Shown here piece after piece: positions 1 through 11,300 of a stretch of DNA of 64,000 bases. The stretch comes from Epiperipatus broadwayi (lineage: Eukaryota > Onychophora > Udeonychophora > Euonychophora > Peripatidae). The number at the start of each line of letters is the position of its first letter. The stretch's first letter is position 1. The position numbers and the translations under genes were made by a program. The notes under the pieces were generated by a model. The model worked only from the letters and a program-made list of their open reading frames with translations, made no database searches and was not told where the DNA came from. The stretch lies in contig JAQFVV010006545.1 in NCBI GenBank assembly GCA_028023455.1, forward strand, positions 186,001 to 250,000, given 5' to 3'.

Positions 1-332
1 TCATTTACATATATATATATATATAATTAATATTATTCTAACAGTCATACATTTATTTACACTTGCACGCACATCTATAATTTATTATAATAAGCTTGAA
101 TGAAAAGAGATTTATATTTTTTAAAAAATTTTAAATTACTTATTTTTACGAATACTAATTTAGAAAAATTTTACTTTCTTTTATAACCCTTTTAGTTTGA
201 CTGTAAGAAAACCCCCTTCCCACTTTTAATTTTTTATTTTAAACTCTTTTACGAAAGATTTTTTTTTTTATTTTAATAATTTTTTTAGACAAAATTATTT
301 TATATACATGTGCCAAATTGGTCTTGGCACAA
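1..332 (-). mobile_element. partial LTR relic, same family as the LTRs at 54-62 kb
   Basis: The segment parallels the right-hand part of the LTRs at 54212-55791 and 58945-60503: a shared tract with 'aatattattctaaca', 'cgcac', 'ttattataataa' and 'gaatgaaaagagattt', ending in 'atatacatgtgccaa' and a variant of the LTR terminus (TGTGCCAAATTGGTCTTGGCACA without the break, at about 309-331). It is much more diverged than the other copies. No polypurine tract follows; an AT microsatellite does (about 332-355). It may be a solo LTR or the edge of an element extending left of the window. Confidence 0.7.
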
Positions 333-355
333 TATATATATATATATATATATAT

Positions 356-1210
356 AAAGCCATTGCCATATATTAAAGTTATATCAAATTAAATAATATT
401 GTTAAATTGTAGTTTTGTGTTTTATTACATGTGTCTATCTCTTTGTATGTGCAAATTTGCTGAAAATTAAAACTCTCCATTTTCCCAAAACTAAAATTAT
501 AATAGTGCACAAAGTCATATATCTAACTATAAGATAAATAAAATCAGTGTAACTTTATGTAGGATCACAAAAACTTATACATTGTAGATGTAAATAAAGC
601 TTTGGTAAATGTTGCCCAACTTTATATTCTGAAGGCAAAATTCCTGAAAATTCATTTTTAATATTTTCACAGAACATTAAATATTGTGTAAATTTGTTGA
701 AAATGATAATATCTCTAACTGCCAAGCAAAGATGATAAAATCTCCCAAGGAAGTCATCCGTTTAACAATCAATCAAATAAAATGTTTTTCACTTTATCAG
801 AGGTCCCCATAATACACAAGAAAACAATTTTAAACCATTATAACATGTATAATTAGTCATCTTCATAGTTAACATAGTCTATATTTCTTACCCATATAAG
901 TTATCTTGACTTTAACTAAAGTGAGACTTGTTTTATTTAAATGTTGAATACAATGCTTTGATATATGGCCCTCTGTAACATTTTATTATTCTTTATTGGG
1001 GACATAAAGAGTTCTTCAACTTAAAACAATAAATGGTATGTGATAGCATGTGACTAAAATAAATTAAGACATTTTTAAAATAATCAAATGGTTTTAAGGT
1101 ATAAATTATCAATGGTTCTCTTTCAGTAAGAGACCAAACAAGATGAACCTGATTATTGAGCATTAGAAATAGATTGATGCTATGCTCATTCTACATTAAT
1201 ATAAAATATG
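356..1210. other. no recognisable feature
   Basis: AT-rich intronic or intergenic sequence, probably within the intron upstream of the hemocyanin exon at 4362. I see no exon, RNA gene or clear repeat. Confidence 0.5.
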
Positions 1211-3600
1211 AACTAACCTATCATCATCATTTTCAACTACAGTTGATCTACAAGATAATTGTTTCAATAAGTTCAACTCATCTTCTCTGGACTCTATTCA
1301 CTCTTTTCTACATCATCCCATCATACTTTCTTATTTCATCCATCAATCTCACAAGTGCTCTTTTTAAGATTCTTTATTTTGAATGTCAGTTTAAGATTTT
1401 AACTGTCCATCTATTATCATCTCTTCTATAAATATTCCCAGTCCAGCTTTAGTGTCTTCATTCCTTCAATGATGTCAATAACCACCTAATTGTTCTCTCA
1501 CCCATATATTTCATTTTTAATCTCTTCTTGTTACTCATAATATACATCTCTCCATACTTCATTGAATAGTCTGAAGTCCATTGTTCTTTTGTTAAGTGTC
1601 TAAGTCTAAGATCCATAAGTAAGAACTGGTAAAATACATTTACTAAAAACCTTTTTTAAACAGACAAGTATATTACCTTTTAGTATTAAGGGGTTTCTAT
1701 CAAAATCACTCTAACCAAGTTTAATTCTACTATTAATTTTATCCACTGTATTTTCATTTGCAGTAATAATATGATCAAGGTATTTGTAATTGTTAACTTC
1801 TTTTAACTTATTATTATTATTATTATTATTTTTGATAAAATCTATTGAACATTAATTTAGTATTTTTAACATTTACATTTAGTCTTATTGTTTTTTACTT
1901 TCATCTGATATCTCTTGCAACAATTCCTGAAGTTCCAAAGCATTATATGCAAAAACAACTACATCATCTATAAAATTTACTCTCCAGTTACTTTTACTCC
2001 ATTAATTGGGTCTATACCTTGATGATACATGCTTTATATCACTAAAGAAATGCTATAGAATCCAATGCCTTTTCATAGTCTACAAATCCAAAACATAATG
2101 ATCTCTCAAATTCATTGATTCTTTTTATAACATCACTCAATTCTTGAATATGTTCTACCATACTAAAAACACTTTTAAATTTAGCTTGTTCTTTTAGTTG
2201 ATTAAAATTTAAAGTTCAGCTGTAGACGAATTGTAATTATCTTAGTAAAAATTTTATGTAGATCTGATAAAAGAATGATAGGTCTGTAATTTCTAATATC
2301 TTTTTATCACTTCTTTTAAATATTAATATTAATGCTGAATCTTCCAATCATTTAATAAATCTTTGTCGTTTAGCCATTTGATATATAACATTGTCAATTT
2401 TTTTTCATCACCTATTTTTTTTAGATATCAATTATAATTCTATTATTACCTGGAGCTTTTCATTTCTTTACAAATTTATTTGCATGTCTCACGTTTTCAT
2501 TTTAAATATTGGGCAATTAAGAACATAAAGTAGTTGTAAGAGATATTTTCCTTGGTCTTTATTGCTATATAATCCCTAATAAAATTCTTCTAGACATTCC
2601 ATGACCTCATCTCTCTTTTTTGTAATAGTTCCATACTTTTTTATTGCAGAATTGTTTCATATCAATACCAAAATAATGTTTTACCCTCTTGAGATTTTTT
2701 TTCTATAGCTTTCCTTGCTAGTTCACAAGCATACTTCATTATATCATTATCAATTCCTTTTTGCACCATTTTACAAAATTTAAGATATTCAATCCTTCAT
2801 AATACCTTATTTTTATATATTTTCTTTTTTTTATCTTCTTCGTAAAATATCTTGTCTTAGTAGATTTTTTTTTATAAAATATAAAAAATGTTATTCTGTA
2901 ATTTGATTACAATTCATATGATAAGGTTAAAAATAGGATACATTAAATGGTATTCAAGAAAGAAAAAAGTTCAATGATGATATATCCTGCATTACATAAT
3001 CTAAGAGGATTACAGTGATCCATAGGAACAACGGGAAGAGCCTGGGGTTTGGTATCTTGGAGATAGGTGACTAAGCTTGCGTGACTCTAAATGTACAAAG
3101 ATAACACCAATGTTTTGTCCATGCAAAAATCAGGGCATTACATAGGTAAATCAGACCCTTCAGAATGGATGTCCATGTCATCATATCCAGGATGTGAGAT
3201 ATAGGCTTGAGGATGGGGGCAATTAATAGTGCCTTAGTAGAAATTTTACTGATCAATGTCTGCTTTTTTATAACAACTATCTTTGCTACTGTTGCTAAAG
3301 GTATATCGTAATCTTTCTGTTGAATTTCTTCAAATTTGAACGTATTCCAAATCTGTTAATATTTGAAAAAAGATTTACAAATTCTAACTTAAATTTATTC
3401 AAATGTTTTGAAGATTAGGTGTACTAATTGTGCATATTGTTTTTTTTTTAATAATTTATGCTTAGCTATTTTTACATTAATATGTATCTTACATCTTCCT
3501 AATCGATGATTGCTTCCTGTGTTAAAATTATTAAGAACATTACAATCATAAAATACATATTTTCTGATAGTCAAAACAGACAACTCCACTTCAGCCTTAA
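1211..3600 (-). mobile_element. decayed RTE-like non-LTR retrotransposon, copy 1
   Basis: Read on the minus strand this runs from the endonuclease C-terminus to the 3' end. Near 3500-3590 is the AP-endonuclease motif GSNHRLGRCKI (family form GSDHR). At 2300-2050 come RT motifs NYRPIILLSDLHKIF, then after a frameshift EQAKF, and motif A as FVDYEKALDS, keeping the first catalytic aspartate. Around 1900-1500 lies the C-terminal part, and at 1211-1345 a 3' UTR with a CATCAT tail that recurs at 34293-34440. Many stops and frameshifts make it inactive. The clade (RTE versus a related APE-type LINE) is inferred from motif wording only. The copies at 8.0 and 19.6-21.6 kb align collinearly with it. 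A later insertion (2865-3232) interrupts it. Confidence 0.8.
2865..3232 (-). mobile_element. poly(A) retroinsertion nested in the RTE-like copy
   Basis: The stretch is absent from the corresponding place in the copy at 19.6-21.6 kb. It is flanked by the direct repeat CTTAGTAGA at 2856-2864 and 3233-3241, and begins on the + strand with a T run, that is a poly(A) tail on the minus strand. Nine-base target duplication plus terminal A run is the signature of LINE-mediated retroposition. The body, especially 3000-3232, is less AT-rich than its surroundings. I do not recognise the source: it could be a SINE, a LINE 3' end or a retrocopy of a transcript. A short minus-strand reading frame (3071-3256) crosses the junction and is not convincing as a gene. 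Confidence 0.7.
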
Positions 3601-3734
3601 GCTTTCTAATAGTCCTAGTAACAATATTGCTAAAACTGCTTATTTTTTTTTTACAAAATTATATATTTATATCATATTCTACAAGAGTAAATAATGTTTA
3701 CTTTACGTTAATAAAGACTTACTTTTATTTAAGA

Positions 3735-3916
3735 ATAATATTTAAACAGCATTAAACTGTTGCACATGCGTTTTGGATTAAATATAAAATGAATGAATAC
3801 TAACACTTCAACCACATGAAATACTTTATCATGTGGTTGAAGTGTTAGTATTCATTCATTTTATATTTAAAATCCAAAGCGCATGTGCAACAGTTTAATG
3901 CCGTTTAAATATTATT
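3735..3916. repeat. long hairpin, about 85-bp near-perfect arms
   Basis: The arms 3735-3819 and 3829-3916 are reverse complements with only a few differences (for example 'gcgttttggatt' against 'aatccaaagcgc'), around a loop of about 9 bases. The low divergence suggests a recent MITE or foldback insertion or a templated inversion. No coding capacity. Confidence 0.9.
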
Positions 3917-4361
3917 GTTTATAAAAAACATCGCGCTATATAAAATAATTGACTTATTTACATACATTTTATTTAAAAAATGAAATTACAATGGTAATTA
4001 TAGAGTTGCTACAAATTTTTATCGCTCATTTTTAATCAAAATATTCTCGGGCAGAGGCACATTCTGTGATCACATCAACTATGCATTTTTTTGTTCCAGG
4101 CTAATTTCTTTTTTTTTCTACAACTTTGTAATTGTACTACCAACATTCAATGTTTTCAATCAATCACATTATTTTTCTGGTTTTCTAATTTGAAACTGCT
4201 GCTTTCAAACTTCATTTTTGAAAAATAAAAAGTACATTTAAAATATTTTTTTTATGAATATGAAGTTTTTAAATATTTTTATATAATTTTATGATTTTAT
4301 ATATCTCATTAAAAGATTAACTTTTTTTATATCATATTATGTTTTACTTTTATTTTTTCAG

Positions 4362-4588
4362 TACGTCCAGGTACCAATCAGTTCACTCGATCTTCTAACT
4401 TCTCCAGTATTACTATTCCTTCAGATCGTACGTGGAATGAAGTGTCTTCAGATCGATCATATATCGTTCCTAATGATACCAATTTTTGTGGCTGTGGGTG
4501 GCCTAATCATCTTTTAATACCCAGAGGTACAGAAAAAGGTCAAGATTTTGTAATATTTGCAATGATAACTGACTGGAAAGATGATAAG
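4362..4588 (+). CDS. hemocyanin/prophenoloxidase superfamily gene, penultimate coding exon
   Basis: Members bind oxygen at a type-3 dicopper site in domain II and act as hemolymph oxygen carriers or phenoloxidases. This exon encodes part of the C-terminal beta-sandwich domain III. It starts after 'tattttttcag' in mid-codon (2 bases, then 75 codons) and ends phase 0 at AAG|gtatgc. Seen in order: RPGTNQFTRSS, then SSITIPSDRTWNEV, matching the conserved 'PG-N-I-R-S-SS-TIP--RT' stretch, then the family hallmark FCGCGWPNHLLIPRG, then FVIFAMITDWKDDK. The two cysteines around CGCGWP are those normally in domain III disulfides. The copper-binding histidines would lie in exons upstream of the window, so oxygen carrier, phenoloxidase and storage-type relatives cannot be told apart. 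The CGCGWP and IPRG motifs argue against insect hexamerins. There are no stops and it joins in frame to the exon at 17382. Confidence 0.93.
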
Positions 4589-4715
4589 GTATGCTGTTAA
4601 TTTGATATTAGAAAGTTCCTTCATATTTTTCGTGTATAAATAAGAAGTGTTTTTATACTTTAATTATTTTTAAAATGTTGGATCAATATTATATATATAT
4701 ATTGTAACCCAGCAA

Positions 4716-5194
4716 TTAATATAGGCAGAACACATTAAATGAGAAATAATAATCAATAACTCAAACCTCTTTAATTTTACAAAACACAAAATACTTAGAA
4801 TCCTCTAATAACAATAGCAAATCATAAATAATCTTAAACTTATCTAAAAAAAAATTATTTAAATTTATTTAAAACATCATTAAATAAAAACATTATAGTA
4901 TTTTTGAATATTTTGAATAAATTTGAATATTTTTCAGCAGATTAGATTAAGATTATTGTGATTTGTTATTTTTTTTCATATGTCATGGCATCGGCTGGGA
5001 TGCGAACCTACAACCGTCTGCAACCAACAACTTGCAAGGCGGCTGCGATGACCTCTCGGCTAACAACGCTTGATTTGTTATTGTTATTACAAGATTTATG
5101 TATTTTGTGTGCAATCATGTGTATTACAAAATTAAAGAGGGCTGGATTAATGGTTATGTTATTTCTCCTTTAATGTTCTCTGTCTATATTGATT
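4716..5194. repeat. foldback element with a tRNA-like segment inside
   Basis: Outer arms about 4716-4825 and 5064-5194 are imperfect inverted repeats (shared blocks include 'cctctttaattttac', 'acacaaaatac' and 'taataacaatagcaaatca'). A second, nested pair lies at about 4819-4846 and 4941-4968 ('aataatcttaa' blocks). The spacer on the right holds a tRNA-like sequence on the minus strand. Confidence 0.75.
4985..5069 (-). other. tRNA-Ala(UGC)-like sequence, probably a SINE head or pseudo-tRNA
   Basis: On the minus strand there is an A-box match (TAGCCGAGAGG, 5052-5062), an anticodon-loop match CTTGCAA (anticodon TGC), and a B-box match (GGTTCGCATCC, 4998-5008) at tRNA-like spacing. The acceptor stem does not pair well on the 5' side, so a working tRNA is unlikely. 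Its place inside an inverted repeat suggests a tRNA-derived SINE or a tRNA fragment captured by the foldback element. Confidence 0.55.
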
Positions 5195-5199
5195 TTTTT

Positions 5200-6115
5200 T
5201 TTTTTAGAAAATAGTGTTATTAATAATGTTTCTGTTTCTTTAAAATTATTTGTGAGGTATGTTTGATGATTGTTTGTTATACAGGAAAATAAATTGAAGA
5301 AATTTTCATAGATTGAATGCTTTTGATTCTAATAATAAATTTTCTATTGAGGGGAGTACATTTTGAATTTGTTAAAATTTTTGTATTTAATTGTTAATAA
5401 AATTGAAAATGTTTTATTTTATAGTCATTTTATTAAAGAAAAAAAAAGAAATATGATAAGGCCAGACAGGTATCAATCCTTCTACTCATAAAATAAATTA
5501 GTTATTCAATTTTTGTTATAGGATAGAACGCTTAATAATTTTACAAATAATAGTTATATTCAATGAAGTAAACTTCCTTCTGACTATATTTAGTTAGGTT
5601 AGATTAATTAATTTATTAGGAATATTATATTTAAAGAAATGTGTATACATCTGTTAATAAATATTTAAGTGTTAATAAAAATAAGGAGTTTATTTATTTG
5701 CTGTATAAGGGGTCAATTAGTAAACTGATTTATAAGAATGGTTTTTATTGGGTCATAATTCATTACTAAGTAGTTCCAAACAGTCAATTGGTTACAAATC
5801 TATTCATTGAGTAGTTTATAAGATTCTTTGTAGTTGTCATAAACTTTATATAGGTCAGAATAAATTAAATATTAATGAAAGAGTTAAAGTTCATAAGAGT
5901 AGAGTTAAAAATAGATATCACAACTCAGTTTTGTATAGTCATGAACTGAATACAGACATAAATTTTATTTGACAATGCAGAGATTATATTTTTAAAAAAA
6001 ATATGAATTAAAAAGAAGAATAGAAGAAACTGATGATAAAATATTTTTAATCTAAGGCTATTAATCTCATGAAAACTTCCTGTGAAGTTAAATAAAGTTG
6101 TTTTTTGAAGTGAAT
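5200..6115 (+). pseudogene. degenerate Penelope-like element, RT motif C to GIY-YIG
   Basis: Around 5255-5345 an RYV(D)D-type motif C is recognisable with a lesion, followed by LFVIQENKLKKF. At about 5825-5960 a GIY-YIG domain is visible: CHKLYIGQNKLNINERVKVH. This order is diagnostic of GIY-YIG-bearing PLEs. Stops and frameshifts are frequent. Its motif wording differs from the three copies at 48-54 kb, so it is a different, older PLE lineage. Confidence 0.7.
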
Positions 6116-6146
6116 GACGGGAAGGCTATTTTGTTTTTATATATAT

Positions 6147-6272
6147 ATATAACTGAATATTTGTAAATACAGTAACTAAATAATTAAAAAATATTTTATC
6201 CACTTAGGAGCGCTAAGTGGATAAAATATTTTTTAATTATTTAGTTACTGTATTTACAAATATTCAGTTATA
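6147..6272. repeat. perfect hairpin, about 60-bp arms
   Basis: Arms 6147-6207 and 6213-6272 are essentially exact reverse complements around the 5-base centre GAGCG. It sits just past the PLE relic. Exact pairing implies a young insertion or a recent templated event. Confidence 0.92.
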
Positions 6273-6322
6273 TAATTAACTATATTGCTTTAAAAATACA
6301 GACATCGAATCATAATATTATT

Positions 6323-6354
<32 letters not shown>

Positions 6355-7999
6355 GGAATGTTTAGTTAAATTTCATTTGAAAAGGTCTGTATGTTAATAG
6401 ATGAAACCGTTATGGAAAAATTTTTGGCTAATATTTTAATGATATACCTATTTCTATTTCAGAATATTTTAAATACTATACAGATGTTAATATTACAATT
6501 TTTATTTTACAATACTACCTAGCCTGACGTGGATTACTATCCAGTAATCTGCATTTTTAAAATTTTAATTTGTTCATTCACATTTATTTAGTTTTCTTCT
6601 TTAATTTTTAATAGATTTTTATTATCTCAATCTCCACATCTTTTCTATCTTAACTAAGTTATACTATTTATTGTTGTACATTTTCTTTTATTACTACTAA
6701 ATACAAAGAAAGAGAAGAGCAGATGCTGATACTCATACTTAAAAATGAAATATATAAATTAATAAATAAAATGGTATAAAACTATTAATATTATTTTAGA
6801 AAATGACTAGTGAGGTTCTTTTTTTTTCCGTGTCAATTTCTGTTTAGAATTTATTCATATATACACATATATGAAAATAAGACTTTATTGTAAGTATGGT
6901 TTATTAGTATTCTGTGTAAAGAAATTATTTTGTCCCGCATATAAAGTATCCTATTTAAAGTTTGTAAATTGTTCAACAAGATCTTCATCCATTAAAACTG
7001 AAAACACCTTTAGAGAATTAGATTGCAAAGATTCTATGAAATCGCTTTCATATTTGTTAATGATAAGACTGTAATGAAGAATTGTGGTGTCTAAAGTAAT
7101 AATGATATTGTGCTTCAATTAAAAACCGTTCGTTTATAAGTATAGTTGATGGCTGTCCAATAAATATAAAAGATAAATTGACAAAAAATTTATATTTACT
7201 TTTGTTGTACAGTCAGCTGACTTATTATAAATGAATCTAGAAAGTCAAATACAAAAATATTCAATAGCTTTTGTAAAATAATAAAAGCAAAATAATGAAT
7301 TAGAAGAAATTAATAATGATTTTAGATATTTTCATCATATTAATAATATGGTTATGGTTGAATCCGTAATGAAAACAAATGAGAGATAGCATTAAACTTA
7401 GATGTATGATTTTTTGTAGGAATAATTTAATGTTAAAAAGAATGTACTATGGTTTGAATTGGAAGATTATTAATGAAAGTATTTTACGATGTACTTTTTT
7501 CCGATTCTTACAAAAATATTATGAAGGCATAAACTGCACATTGAAATAATGAGAGATATACTGTTATTAACAAGGAGAAACGAAAAGTAAAATAAATTAA
7601 TATAGAAAGGTGACATGGAGTTAGCCTGAACATCTTTCTAAAACAGAGAACAACAGCTACAAAACTAAGATTTTAAATGAGGTCCAACAAATAAATTATG
7701 GGTGAGGTAATTGAAAGATAATAAGACCTTTGATTAACAGTTAATGAAAATTATACACATATATTTTAATTATTATCAATCCGTTGCGAGGCAAATGATT
7801 TTTCGAATTTAATCATAATTATTTAATTTATAGTTTTTTTTATTATTTTCTATATCACTCAGTTTTTTTATTCATTATTTTACTATGTGATCGATTTAAT
7901 ATATTTTAAAATCTTTTAAAACATAGTTTATGGTTTTGGATATTCATTGCGTTATATATATATATATTCAATTTTAAATTTTTATTTTTATTAGCAATA
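6273..7999. other. no recognisable gene
   Basis: AT-rich intron sequence with a CA/TA microsatellite near 6325-6355. The short frames show no family resemblance. Confidence 0.5.
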
Positions 8000-8800
8000 G
8001 TCAGTATTATTTGTTTTCTTCTGATACATATATTCTTCCGTTTTTCTCCTTTTATTAATTGCCACATACATTTCTCAATATTTCTCAATGTGATTTAAAG
8101 TTTTTCTATTCAATCCAAGTTTGAGATTCATAAGCAAATACTGGGAAAATATCTTTAATTTTTTTGTTTTTAATTATTTATGGACTCCTATTTCTTTTCT
8201 TGTGGAGGTTGGTATGGGAATAGATATTCAGGCGAATGTTGTCTATAAAATAACATATACAGAAAGAGAACGGTTTGAGATTTTGTGCTTATGTATGATT
8301 GTAATACAGTACTTTAAAATGTACATTTGTTTTTGATCTATTTGCCTACAATTTTAGATTATAAAATACTTTTCCAAAATCTGAGGATAAAAGTTTTGCT
8401 TAGAAATAATTATTTGTTTATACCGTTATTAAAGTCAATCCTTTTAGTTTCATCATGACAACAAATATTTTCAAAAAGTTGATAAAATTCCAGTTTTCTA
8501 ACTTGTGCAAAACTTTAACCAACACACAAAAAAATTTATAGAGTAAATTTTCTTTTTAACAATCTACAAATTCAATGCAAAATTGCAATTTATACTCATT
8601 AGTTTTACCTAGAACTTATTTTGTTGCTATAAACATTTCAAAGTAAATTTGCTTTCTGTTAGCTTTAAGTATTTTATAAATAATATGTAATAATTTTAGT
8701 AAAAAGTAATAAATCGGTAATTTCTAATGTATTTTCTTTTTTATCTTTGTTTAAATGTCATTACAGTAGTTTTCCAATCATATAATGTATTATTTAGATA
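8000..8800 (-). mobile_element. decayed RTE-like LINE, copy 3
   Basis: About 8040-8160 parallels copy 1 at 1510-1640 (the block around 'catacttcattgaatagtc ... agatccataagtaa' in copy 1). Weaker resemblance continues toward 8760 ('ttttccaatca'). Boundaries are uncertain. Confidence 0.45.
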
Positions 8801-10499
8801 TTTAAGATATAGTTTTCTAAAAAAAAATACATTTAATGAATTATCTCTTTGATCATTTCTTATTACTTGTGATGTTTAGACAAATTAATTGTTGACCATA
8901 ACTGGTTAATAGATGTTTTTCTTGTTTTAAATTAGCACACATCTTAAATGCTATGCTAAATCTATTAACCACCTTGCAGCCTTGTTATACAAAATTTCAA
9001 ACTCAAAATATAATCTGTTGTGCCTTTATTTGAAATAACCATATTCTTTTCTGTTTTTATTTTTTCATGCAAAATATTCCTCACTTTTATGTTTATTTTT
9101 ATTTATGTCTCTATTTTCAAATTTATATAAATTACTTTCAAGAATCAATCTTTTCGATTTTTATAATTAAAATTTTTTATGAGAATTTAAAAATATTATT
9201 TGGTTAACTATAAGCATGCTGTATATCTACATAAAACTCACTACTTTTTCATTAAAATTTAAAATTATGATATGACTGTATTCAGTATCAATAAATAAAG
9301 TACTAAAGATTGCCAATATGTCTGATATACTATTGATGCACTGCAGAGTTGTTTTTAATGTTTTATTTATACTGAATTCCACCCCAACTTGTGCTTGCAT
9401 GAATTGCATTTTTATAGTAAATTACATGTTTATCTTACAAGTCAATTACTTTTTCAATCTTTTTTTAATCTTCATAATGTTGTCAATCTTTTATTGAATC
9501 CTTTCAACTGCTGACATTTAATTGTTAAACCTGGTGACAGTTTTTGTCAGCCCTCAATTTTTTTCTGTATAAAATGTTTATTTTATACCAAATATCAAAA
9601 CTAAGACTGGATTTCTTTTTAATTTCATGTTACAAATGAAAAACATTCTAAAAATTCATATTGGATTTTGCAAATATTGAAACAATGAGTTATAATAAGA
9701 ACAAAGGATATACAACATCATTCAATTATCTGAATAAAAACGTCTCCGAACATCAATGAAATCATTTTTTAATTTTGTTTTTAAAATGTGAAGAAAAAAT
9801 GTTATCATCTGATAAATCTATCAAATTCTGCTATAAAATTTAAAATTGTTTTATAATTTATAGAATAACTCAAAAGATACTGTATTGATATTGACAGGTA
9901 ATAACATTATAAGATCAGTTTTACATAGGCATGGTCATTATACAACATAATTTTCTTTGTTTACAAAAAAAAAGAGAGAATATTTTTATTTTTATGATCT
10001 ATTTTTAATTTAATGATTTCTTAAATAAAATATTTGAATTTCATTTTACCATCTTTATTAACTTTATAAATTTTAATATTTTTTTCCATTTATGAATTAT
10101 AAATATTATTTGGAATATTTCTTATTAAATATTATTAAAATATCTACTTATCTGTATTAATGAAATACTTATTTACTTAATTTTAATGTATTATAGATTA
10201 TTTATAAAAAGTGAAAGATATTAAAACAAGAAAGTGTAAAACAGATTACTTATCTGTAGACCAATTTCAATGTTGTTTGTTATAATGTCTTATTATTTTA
10301 TGATAACATGAATTTATTATAAATTTTGTTATATTTCTTACTTTTATAGTTTATTATCTTCAGAGACTTTTTTACATGCATTTTATTGGCATCCGATTTA
10401 ATTTTTTGTTGCTTAAACTGTTATTGTGCAATAATATTTATACAACACCTTTCATATTCAATATTTAATTGACTATATTATAAAAAAAATAATAATAAA
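8801..10499. other. no recognisable feature
   Basis: AT-rich intron sequence. Some blocks may continue the RTE-like relic, but I could not support an alignment. Confidence 0.4.
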
Positions 10500-11300
10500 C
10501 AAAAATTTATCTGATGAAACTTGAGTTGAAGAAGCTGATATGAGAAAATTTTATCTTAAACCAATTATATTGGAAAAGGCTTTCAAAATGAATTAAAACG
10601 GAAGCTACCTTTATTGATCTAATCTGAGCTTATGATTCCATTTAGAAAAATAGACTGCAATAAAAAAAATCAACTGACATTAAATGATAATTGTAATAAG
10701 TATAATATTATAATTATCTCAAGGTTTAATTCTCTCTTCAATGCTTTTACAGAGTCAGAATACTCAAAATTAATCTATGCTGACAATATTATTTCGGCTT
10801 TTTAAAAGAAATTAGTTTTTGAAATATGGATAAAGATAAGAAAAAAAATGGAAATATTTTTCTAAAGAGAGTGGCCTTATCTTTAATCTAAGGAAGACAG
10901 CATTCTCATTTTTTTAATCTAAGTAATAGAAATGCATCATATAATCTGAATATAATATTTTTAATGATATACTGAAACACAATCCTATGTTATACTGTTT
11001 AGGAATAACCTTGGAATATAGTCTAACTTATTTTTCTTATTTATGTAAAGTTTAGTCAAGTTTAATTTTTAGAAGTAACTTCATGGAAAGTTGACTGCTA
11101 CTTGGGTATTATGATGCAAATATTTAGCATTAACAGATTCACTAGGTGTATATTATACCTTTGCTTGGACAATAAGTTCTCACACCAAATATATGGATAC
11201 TCAATTAAAATTACTATAAAAAAATATTATTGCACATTGGAAGTTATTTCAGTGACTCTAATGTTTTTCCACATAGTCCTTTACTGATATCAGAAGAGAA
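10500..11300 (+). pseudogene. decayed Jockey-like LINE reverse transcriptase
   Basis: Fragments in family order: TFIDLI, stop, AYDSI (motif A; usual form FVDL-AAYDTV) near 10603-10642; LIYADNIIS (motif C; YADD reduced to YADN) near 10770-10797; then LGITLEYSLTY near 11000-11035, matching the 'LGVTLDRTLSF' block that follows RT in Jockey-type elements. Stops and frame changes separate the blocks. Confidence 0.65.

Noticed and set aside
1156-1431. 91-codon + strand frame
   Set aside because: Lies over the 3' end of a minus-strand RTE-like relic and has no motif.
4985-5069. Functional tRNA-Ala gene
   Set aside because: The acceptor stem does not pair on the 5' side and the sequence sits inside a foldback; better read as SINE or pseudo-tRNA.
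4958-5173. 71-codon + strand frame
   Set aside because: Antisense shadow of the tRNA-like sequence and foldback arm.
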